Of a stretch of DNA of 64,000 nt, positions 58,225 through 64,000 are shown in pieces. Position 1 is the first letter of the stretch, and every line of letters starts with the position of its first letter. Below the pieces are notes generated by a model that was given only the letters and a program-made list of their open reading frames with translations, did no database searches and was not told the DNA's origin. The DNA is from Acidobacteriota bacterium (GTDB lineage Bacteria; Acidobacteriota; Thermoanaerobaculia; Gp7-AA8), in contig QHVT01000008.1 in NCBI GenBank assembly GCA_003223645.1, positions 248,001-312,000 of the forward strand, read 5' to 3'. Both the position numbers and the translations under genes were made by a program.

Positions 58225-59222
58225 ACAAAACGCCACGTCGTCGACGAGGTATCGCCGACTACCTCATGTTCGGCTTCCTCGCGCTCGTGCTCGTCGTCGC
58301 CTGCATCGCCGCCTACGCGTACTACTCGCCGAAATGGCAGTCCGTTCCGAATCACGTCGCGGACGGATTCAAGCAGGACCGCATCAACATCGTGCTCATC
58401 GGCGTCGGCGGCGACACGCATCCCGGCGAAGGAAAAGATCTCGCCGACGCGATCATGCTCGTCAGTCTCAAGCCGTCGACGCGTCGCGTCGCGCTGATGT
58501 CGCTGCCGCGCGATCTCTATATCGACATGCACGAGCACGGCATGCATCGCATCAACGCCGCGAACAAATTCGGCGGACCTGCCTATCTGATGAAGATCGT
58601 CGAAGAGGTGACCGGCGAGCCCGTCCACGCGTACGCGCGCATCGACTTCCGCGCGTTTCGCGAAGTGATCGACGCCGTCGGCGGAGTCGACATCTACGTC
58701 TATCGTCCTTTCTACGACTACCTCTTCAAGGACGGCTTCACGCAGGGCTGGCACCACATGGACGGCACGCGCGCGCTGCGCTACGCGCGCTATCGCTACA
58801 TCCGCTTGTCGGCCGAGGGCAACGTGTTCGGACGCGAGCTGCGGCAGCAGCAGGTGCTCGAGGCGGTGAAAGAAAAAATTGCGAAGCTGCCAGCGACCGA
58901 AGTGCTCAAGCTCGTCAGCGTCGCGCGCGCGGTCGGCAATCACACCGACACGAACCTCACCGCGACGCAGATCGCCGACCTCTACTCGGTCTTTCGAAAC
59001 ACCGCGCGCCGCGACATCCGCAACGTCTCGCTCAAGAAGTACATGGAAGTCTTCATGGTCAACGTCCCCGGCGACACCGGCGAAGCGGTGCGCCCCCTCG
59101 GCAACAACTTCGCGCTGCTTCACGGCATCGCCGATGGCGTATTCGAAAGCCGCGAGCCGGTCGTCGCGCACGACGAGATTCCGATGACGGATGTGGGGCA
59201 GCGGGCAGCAGCGACGCGTTGA
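58221..59222 (+). CDS. LytR-CpsA-Psr (LCP) family protein 2
   Basis: A 333-residue paralogue with intact motifs: helix MFGFLALVLVVACIAAYAYY, DRINIVLIGVGGDTHPGEGKDLADAIMLVSL, the arginine/aspartate site ALMSLPRDLYIDMHEHGMHRINAANKFGG, and VIDAVGGVDIYVYRPFYD. It probably transfers the polymer made by the divergent exopolysaccharide operon, while the first, degenerate LCP protein may be regulatory. A run of 13 heptamers follows the stop. Confidence 0.92.
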   Translation: MNKTPRRRRGIADYLMFGFLALVLVVACIAAYAYYSPKWQSVPNHVADGFKQDRINIVLIGVGGDTHPGEGKDLADAIMLVSLKPSTRRVALMSLPRDLYIDMHEHGMHRINAANKFGGPAYLMKIVEEVTGEPVHAYARIDFRAFREVIDAVGGVDIYVYRPFYDYLFKDGFTQGWHHMDGTRALRYARYRYIRLSAEGNVFGRELRQQQVLEAVKEKIAKLPATEVLKLVSVARAVGNHTDTNLTATQIADLYSVFRNTARRDIRNVSLKKYMEVFMVNVPGDTGEAVRPLGNNFALLHGIADGVFESREPVVAHDEIPMTDVGQRAAATR

Positions 59223-59242
59223 ATTTCTCCTGCCCGCTACCC

Positions 59243-59333
59243 GCCATCTGCCATCTGCCATCTGCCATCTGCCATCCGCCATCCGCCATCCGCCATCCGC
59301 CATCCACCATCCGCCATCCGCCATCTGCCATCC
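59243..59333. repeat. 13-fold direct GCCATCY heptamer repeat
   Basis: Exactly 13 consecutive 7-bp units (gccatct or gccatcc, one accatcc) with no spacer. It is the same heptamer as the hairpin at 33018-33101 but has no inverted arm. Confidence 0.97.
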
Positions 59334-59416
59334 AGCTGGTGCGACTGTTGCTAGGCAGTGAGCCCGGCACGCTTCAGCTAAACGCGCCGCAGTCAAATCG
59401 CTGTCGAGGAGAGACC

Positions 59417-61096
59417 ATGAGCGGAACGATTGATTTGCGGACCGAAGACACCCCGCATCCAGCCCTCAAAACAGACACGCCGTTGCCCGTCGATCCGGCG
59501 TTGCTGCAACAGACCACAAGCGCCAACCGTCCCGGACGTCCCGCGTTAGGCGCGGACCGCCTGATCAGCGGCATCGACCTGATCGACTTCGGCGCCGGCG
59601 GACTCGCACCCGACCACGTCTACGTGATCAAAGGCGCGGGAGGCCTCGGCAAGACGACCCTCGGCTTGCAGTTCCTCGCGCGCGGGCTCGAGTTGCAGGA
59701 GCCGGGCGTGCTGATCACCGATCAGAAGCCGCAGAACGTGATCGAGCAGGCCGGCGGCGTCGGCTTCGCGATCGAGGACGCGGTGAAGCGCGGCCAGCTG
59801 CAGATTCTCAATCCGAGCGGACGCTACTTCGATCTCGTCGAGAGTCCGGCCGACGTGATGGCGATCGTCGAAGAGCTCGGCGACTACATCCGCGAGCTCG
59901 GCGCGAAGCGCGTGGTCATCGATCCGATCTACGCGCTCGTCAACACGCACTACTCCGGACACTTCGCGCTGACGCTCACGCAGTCGCTGATCAACTCGCT
60001 CGAAGATCTGCCGGTGACGATCCTCCTCGTCGCGGGCGACGAAGGAAATCCCGAGCAGAACGGCATCGTGCGCATGCTCGAGCAGAACGCGTTCGGCGTG
60101 ATCGGGCTGCATCACGACGCGTCGACCGGCGGACGGATCATGCGCCTCGAGCGGCTGCGCTACACCGACAGCGAGCACCTCTCGTCGCACTATCGCATCC
60201 TCAACGGACGCGGCCTGATCAACTATCGCGGCGAAGGCGAGCAGGTCGCCGACGTCACGCAGCCGTGGGAAGTGGCGGAGCACGCCAGCCGCACCGTCCT
60301 GATCCTCGGCTCGCAGCCCGAGACGATCCGCAAAGTCAAAGAAGCCCTCGGCGAGAACTACGATGTGCAGGCCGAGGCGGTCATCGAGCAGGGCGTGGAC
60401 CGGGTGAAACGCGAGCGGCCCGGACTCGTGCTCGTCACGCCGCATCGTTCCGCCGGCGCGATCCGCGCGATCCTCGACCTTGCGCGCAACACGTCGTCCT
60501 CAATCGCGTTCCTCTCCCCCGCCGCGAATCGCCGCACCGACCGCGTGCTCTACCTCCGCGCCGGCGCGGACGACTATTTCACCGAGCCGTTCACGCCCGC
60601 CGAATTGCGCGCGCGCGTCGATGCGCTCGTGCGCCGCAGCGGACGCCGTCTCAACTTCCGCGACAGCGCAATCGCCGGCATCTCCGCGGACGAACTATCC
60701 GCCCTCGGCGAAGCCGGCGACGACACGATCTCGCGCCGCAATCGCAAGATCCTGACGCCGGGCGACAACGACGTCGCCTACGATCCCGACTTCCACGATC
60801 GCCTGAAACGCAACATCTCGACGGTCTCGAAGTTCGACACCCCGTTCGCCGTCTACTGGATCAAGAGCGACGAGGACAAGGAGATCAACACCAACCTCGC
60901 GCAGCTGTGCCGCCAGGAAGACATCCTCTGCCACAACCGCAACGGCGAGTTCGTAGCGATCCTCACCGGCACCGACGAGAGCGGCCTCAAAGGCTTCGAA
61001 AGCCGCCTCGACGAGAAACTCGGCGGCAAACTCGCCAACGCGAAGCGGGGACACACGCTGTACCGGCCGGGGGAGATGACGGAAGGACACGCGTAG
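59417..61096 (+). CDS. KaiC-like ATPase fused to receiver-like and GGDEF-like domains
   Basis: A 559-residue protein. N-terminal RecA/KaiC ATPase: Walker A GAGGLGKTT at 73-81, ELQEPGVLITDQKPQN, Walker B KRVVIDPIYAL near 170 and RIMRLERLRY. Residues about 295-420 are receiver-like (TVLILGSQPETIRKVKEAL ... LYLRAGADDYFTEPFTPAELRARVDALVRR), but the phospho-acceptor strand reads LVLVTPHRS with no Asp. The C-terminal 110 residues (DFHDRLKRNISTVSKFDTPFAVYW ... QEDILCHNRNGEFVAILTG) look like a degenerate GGDEF domain. Shine-Dalgarno GAGGAGA is 5 bases before ATG 59417. It is probably a regulator of the polysaccharide genes. Confidence 0.83.
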   Translation: MSGTIDLRTEDTPHPALKTDTPLPVDPALLQQTTSANRPGRPALGADRLISGIDLIDFGAGGLAPDHVYVIKGAGGLGKTTLGLQFLARGLELQEPGVLITDQKPQNVIEQAGGVGFAIEDAVKRGQLQILNPSGRYFDLVESPADVMAIVEELGDYIRELGAKRVVIDPIYALVNTHYSGHFALTLTQSLINSLEDLPVTILLVAGDEGNPEQNGIVRMLEQNAFGVIGLHHDASTGGRIMRLERLRYTDSEHLSSHYRILNGRGLINYRGEGEQVADVTQPWEVAEHASRTVLILGSQPETIRKVKEALGENYDVQAEAVIEQGVDRVKRERPGLVLVTPHRSAGAIRAILDLARNTSSSIAFLSPAANRRTDRVLYLRAGADDYFTEPFTPAELRARVDALVRRSGRRLNFRDSAIAGISADELSALGEAGDDTISRRNRKILTPGDNDVAYDPDFHDRLKRNISTVSKFDTPFAVYWIKSDEDKEINTNLAQLCRQEDILCHNRNGEFVAILTGTDESGLKGFESRLDEKLGGKLANAKRGHTLYRPGEMTEGHA

Positions 61097-61119
61097 TTCG
61101 CGGTTGCGCGTTGCGCAGC

Positions 61120-61150
61120 GCGGCGGGCGAGTGCCCGCCGCTTTTGTTTT
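61120..61150 (+). terminator. Rho-independent terminator after the KaiC-like gene
   Basis: Stem gcggcgggc-gagt-gcccgccgc followed by ttttgttttt, 23 bp after the stop. Confidence 0.88.
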
Positions 61151-61437
61151 TTAAGACTCTTCGTCAAGAGCCTTTTCAAGATCACGCGCCCTGTGCATGA
61201 AGGCAACGATGTGGATTTCGTCCAGGACCTCTATTACGTGATAGAGCATGCGATAGCTGTAGAACACGAATAACTCGCGAATTGCGGGATTGTTCTCTTC
61301 AGGCACGCGCGGCCGCGCTTTGGAAACTGACGGAGAGATCTCGCCGCATCTCGCGCTGCTCGAATCAAGGTTGCTGCATAGCGAAGGTGCGCGTCGAGCG
61401 CCCAGGCTTGAGTCGCGGATTGCGGTAGAATCACCAC
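61151..61437 (-). pseudogene. Frameshifted ParE/RelE-family toxin
   Basis: From a GTG near 61437 the minus strand encodes ATLIRAARDAARSLRQFPKRGR, matching the middle of ParE toxins. The continuation is in another frame: RVPEENNPAIRELFVFYSYRMLYHVIEVLDEIHIVAFMHRARDLEKAL ends at 61151. The break is at about 61305-61313 in a GCCGCGCGTG stretch, where a small indel would restore a toxin of about 95 residues. No antitoxin is recognisable upstream. A decayed or artefactually split toxin-antitoxin relic. Confidence 0.75.
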
Positions 61438-61449
61438 CGGAGCTAACCC

Positions 61450-61947
61450 ATGGGAAAGCCAAGTTCACAAACAACCTTCCAGGACGATCAAAGTGTAAGG
61501 TGGGATAGGAGTGCTCATTATGCGACCCGCCTTTCTGATGGCGCGCGGACTGTGGTCGCTCACGGCTCCACGCCGGAAGAGTCCAAACAGCGTGCTTCGC
61601 AGCTGTGGAAAACTCGCGAAAAGCAGATTGCGGAGGCGGCTGAACAGACGGTCGACGAAGGCCTAAAAGTAGCTTTCGAGGAGCTTGCGCTGGCTTGGTC
61701 GACCGAAACGGCTCACTTCTCGTCACCTATGAAGCTTATGGAACATCCGGCGTACCGCCAGATTATTGGTCTCGGATCTGCGGTCCTGCCCCTTCTCCTT
61801 CGCGACTTGGCCGAACACCAACGTTTTTGGTTTCCCGCGCTTACCGCGATTACGGGAGAGAACCCAGTGCCGCCAGACGCGGCAGGGAACATTGGGCGAA
61901 TGATAGACGCATGGGTCGAATGGGGCCGTGAGAAGAACCTGATCTAA
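61450..61947 (+). CDS. Hypothetical protein in the accessory stretch
   Basis: A 165-residue soluble protein that I cannot assign to a family. N-terminal region SVRWDRSAHYATRLSDGARTVVAHGSTPEESKQRASQLWKTREKQI, then an acidic helix and a domain HPAYRQIIGLGSAVLPLLLRDLAEHQRFWFPALTAITGENPVPPDAAGNIGRMIDAWVEWG, a segment common in orphan proteins of genomic islands. GGAG precedes the ATG by 8 bases. G+C is distinctly lower than in the core genes. Two bases separate it from the next gene, so they form an operon. Confidence 0.75.
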   Translation: MGKPSSQTTFQDDQSVRWDRSAHYATRLSDGARTVVAHGSTPEESKQRASQLWKTREKQIAEAAEQTVDEGLKVAFEELALAWSTETAHFSSPMKLMEHPAYRQIIGLGSAVLPLLLRDLAEHQRFWFPALTAITGENPVPPDAAGNIGRMIDAWVEWGREKNLI

Positions 61948-61949
61948 CG

Positions 61950-62396
61950 ATGCGGGAGATTATCGAGCAGCTGTTTCCGCGCCTTCGCGAAAGCGGATTC
62001 GAGATAACCAGCCCGCCTGATCCAACGTACAACTGCGTCGCTTGGGCTGCTGGCGACATAACACGATGGTGGTGGCCCGCAGAATCACCCTTCTCATATT
62101 GGCCTGCTGAGGTAAGACGCGACGAGTCCGTAGCGAGCTTCCTTGAGGCGTTCGCGACGATCGGATACGAGATCACCGACTCAGGCGATGTTGAGACGAC
62201 GTTTGAGAAAGTCGCTGTCTTCGCCTCAAGCGACGGTATCCCGACACATGTGGCACGCCAGCTTATCGATGGAACATGGACCAGCAAGCTTGGCAGGCTT
62301 GAGGATATCGGACACACTGTCGTCAACGGGGTTTCTGGAAGCGAGTACGGTAATGCTGTGCTGTTCTTAAAGCGGCGCATATTGACAACCGCCTAA
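61950..62396 (+). CDS. DUF7689-like protein, cassette-type end
   Basis: A 148-residue protein with the characteristic opening DPTYNCVAWAAGDITRWWWP (papain-like Cys/NC-W-H-A motif seen in DUF7689-type proteins), FLEAFATIGYEITDSGD and a terminal EYGNAVLFLKR. The enzymatic role is unproven. The stop TAA lies inside GCCTAAC, as for integron cassette genes running into their attC site. Moderately low G+C supports horizontal origin. Confidence 0.75.
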   Translation: MREIIEQLFPRLRESGFEITSPPDPTYNCVAWAAGDITRWWWPAESPFSYWPAEVRRDESVASFLEAFATIGYEITDSGDVETTFEKVAVFASSDGIPTHVARQLIDGTWTSKLGRLEDIGHTVVNGVSGSEYGNAVLFLKRRILTTA

Positions 62397-62618
62397 CGGT
62401 TTGAGCCTAAGCTGCACGGCCAGGGCCCACGCGCCGAAGCCGATGCGGCGCGACGGCCGCAGCGACTAACACGCAGTCGGCGGGAGCGAACTGCGGCCGG
62501 GTGCGCCGCACATTCTTGTATGTTGACTAGCCGGCACAGGGCTGCCGTGGCTTTCTGATGAACCCAGAATTGAAATGCCACGACACGACGGGCGTATTGC
62601 AGCGTCGAAGTCGTTTAA
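62391..62618. repeat. attC-like imperfect inverted repeat, copy 1
   Basis: It begins GCCTAACGGTTTGAGCCTAA, overlapping the stop of the gene at 61950, and ends in the imperfect complement tcgtttaag. It shares its first 60 bases and an inner tatgttgactag with the copy at 62962. The far core box is degenerate, so it may be a decayed site. Confidence 0.45.
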
Positions 62619-62622
62619 GTTT

Positions 62623-62832
62623 TCACCGAGCCAGAAGTTCGCGAGCTCGTTCTGCTTCGCCCGCTGGGACAGTGAGCTTGATTCCGCCTGACGCCCAGCC
62701 GATACCAGGTTGAAGTCGCGCTGCATTCGGGATGTCTAGTGCGGCGTGAAGGCCCTCGCCCTCGAGAAAAGCAAGAGCAACTTCTGCTTCGGAGGATTGG
62801 GTAAATGTGGCGACGCAGACAATATCGTTCAT
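62623..62832 (-). CDS. DUF2007-like small protein
   Basis: A 69-residue protein: DIVCVATFTQSSEAEVALAFLEGEGLHAALDIPN, GGIKLTVPAGEAERARELL. This alpha-beta layout is the DUF2007 (putative signal-transducing) domain. The ATG at 62832 is chosen over 62850. It lies between the two attC-like repeats on the opposite strand to the genes at 61450-62396. Confidence 0.75.
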   Translation of the reverse strand: MNDIVCVATFTQSSEAEVALAFLEGEGLHAALDIPNAARLQPGIGWASGGIKLTVPAGEAERARELLAR

Positions 62833-62961
62833 GCTATTGATGCCTTGCACTTGTTCAGACTCGTGGTTTGTCTAGCGAGTTGCGTTGGAGCCCATTCTAC
62901 TCCATGCTCGCAGATTCGCAGTCGTGCTCTCTAAGCCAGATCGTACACGCAGCTTTCGCCC

Positions 62962-63142
62962 GCCTAACGACTTGAGCCTAAGCTGCACGGCCAGGGCCCA
63001 CGTGCCGAAGCCGACGCGGCACGGCGGTTGCCGCATGTAACTTAGCGCGCTGCGGACGGCGTGCCGCCGTGATTCTAGTATGTTGACTAGGCAGCTAGGC
63101 TGCCGGGCCAGCGTCGGGTCGTGTCAGTTTCTGGAGTTAGGC
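62962..63142. repeat. attC-like inverted repeat, copy 2, with complete core boxes
   Basis: The site runs from GCCTAAC (62962-62968) to GTTAGGC (63136-63142), perfectly complementary core boxes of the integron R'' / R' type, with imperfectly paired stems between them. The TAA stop of the minus-strand gene at 63137 lies inside the second box, again as in cassette genes. At 181 bp it is longer than most attC sites and no integrase is nearby. Confidence 0.5.
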
Positions 63143-64000
63143 GCCGCCCTTTGGATCTCGGCCAGTGATGGCGGCGAGCCGTTGCGTCAGGCTCTTGCGC
63201 AGCTGCGTCAAATTCTCATATTCCGGAACATTGTGGACTGATAGGTCAAAGTGAAGCGGCGTGCCAGCGCGACGGTAGAGGATAGGATGCTTGCTGAGGG
63301 CATGTGCGTATCCCACTTCGTAATATACGTTCGGTCGTTCGCCTGATAGGTCAGCGAAAAGAAATTGTGATTGCGCGATATGCGCCAAAACAACATCCGT
63401 GATCCGCTCTTGATGTTCGACCTCGTCGGCACGGTGCGCTGTGATACCGAATTGTGAGAATACGTCTTTTACGGTCTCATGCACGTCAACTAACTCCGGC
63501 CGATCTTTGTCCATCCACATGAGAATGAACGCCGTATTGCGTACGTGCCCGCTGATGAGCGATTGCGATGTGGCGACTGCACTATCGGCTGGAAGGGCAG
63601 TCCGGACCAAACGCAGCGCAGCGTTCATAGCATCCGAGGCCTCCTTCTTAGCCGCATCCAAATTCACTGGAACGTCGACGTTATGCTCGATCCGAGGCGG
63701 CGGCTGATTTCGGAGGCTGTAAGCGAAACCTGAGAAATGGTACTCCTCGTGGTATTTCGATGACGCGGTTGCAGCCGTAACCCGGCGAAGAAGACGATTC
63801 ACGTAATCTCGGTGAAAACTCGTGTATGGCAAAACGTGTAACGTAATAAGGTTAAACCAACGAAATAGCTGATCGCGTATTTCGTCACCTTTCACAATGA
63901 CCTTAGTATCAAGTTGCTCCGGCGCGGTGCGGTGACCGTTGCGCGTTGGCCACGCGCTTAGATATTCGTCAATCGTCTCTCGCAGGCACTCGCCTTCCCG
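63137..64000 (-). CDS. Nucleoside deoxyribosyltransferase/TIR-like protein, 5' truncated by window
   Basis: At least 288 residues; the frame is open from a GTG at 63895 back to the last base of the window (EGECLRETIDEYLSAWPTRNGHR...), so the start lies outside. The C-terminal half has the fold of 2-deoxyribosyltransferase/TIR-like nucleotide hydrolases: TAFILMWMDKDRPELVDVHETVKDVFSQFGITAHRADE, then the signature FADLSGERPNVYYEVGYAHAL. Related domains are effectors in several antiphage systems. Low G+C and its attC-like 3' end suggest transfer. Exact substrate unknown. Confidence 0.75.
   Translation of the reverse strand, partial: REGECLRETIDEYLSAWPTRNGHRTAPEQLDTKVIVKGDEIRDQLFRWFNLITLHVLPYTSFHRDYVNRLLRRVTAATASSKYHEEYHFSGFAYSLRNQPPPRIEHNVDVPVNLDAAKKEASDAMNAALRLVRTALPADSAVATSQSLISGHVRNTAFILMWMDKDRPELVDVHETVKDVFSQFGITAHRADEVEHQERITDVVLAHIAQSQFLFADLSGERPNVYYEVGYAHALSKHPILYRRAGTPLHFDLSVHNVPEYENLTQLRKSLTQRLAAITGRDPKGGA

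Overview
The window looks like chromosome from a high-GC, Gram-negative, LPS-bearing heterotroph, most plausibly an acidobacterium of the Thermoanaerobaculia type. That placement is an inference. It rests on LpxC, a TonB receptor with an N-terminal carboxypeptidase-regulatory-like domain, NtrYX, type IV pilins with very short leaders, an archaeal-type GAPDH and several YfhO-like membrane proteins. No rRNA or phage was found, and there is no recognisable transposase or integrase.

Layout. 1-6.1 kb: LytS-type kinase (cut by the window edge), AraC regulator, large TonB-dependent receptor, HTH regulator and VOC protein. 6.1-6.85 kb: a 21-bp tandem repeat beside tRNA-Gly. 6.9-12.7 kb (minus): DUF4390-ntrY-ntrX, lpxC, smpB. 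12.8-17.5 kb (plus): type II GAPDH, two membrane proteins, accD, folC. 17.4-29.9 kb: three YfhO-like proteins, glyA, a precorrin-2 dehydrogenase, a GT2 glycosyltransferase and an M20 peptidase. 30-33 kb: two pilins behind a good sigma-54 promoter, with a PilT-type ATPase opposite. 33-46.7 kb: ruvX, mltG, a pseudokinase-TonB fusion, two GT-C glycosyltransferases, topoisomerase IB, a metalloprotease/propeller/barrel protein with two partners, and dprA. 46.7-51 kb: VapBC, an SDR, an unknown gene, a 279-bp hairpin satellite, a holin-like pair and queD. 51.3-59.2 kb: a minus-strand exopolysaccharide operon of PgaA/PgaC type facing two LCP proteins. 59.4-61.1 kb: a KaiC-like ATPase fused to receiver- and GGDEF-like domains. 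61.1-64 kb: a lower-GC accessory stretch with a broken ParE toxin, orphan ORFs, attC-like inverted repeats and a deoxyribosyltransferase/TIR-like protein cut by the window end.

The most unusual signal is the density and placement of hairpin repeats. One class consists of short units of 6-9 bp repeated in tandem and mirrored by an inverted arm. It appears in at least ten unrelated sequence families, almost always exactly at gene junctions, and in the TAGGAC family it supplies the stop codon of the upstream gene. A second class consists of nested double-hairpin palindromes of 56-114 bp. These sit inside coding sequences without breaking the frame: seven insertions in six genes. One 56-bp element occurs three times, always translated in the same frame as the same 17-residue peptide, which recalls Rickettsia palindromic elements. 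A third observation is a set of genes with a -10-like hexamer only 6-11 nt before the start codon and no Shine-Dalgarno, suggesting leaderless or near-leaderless mRNAs.
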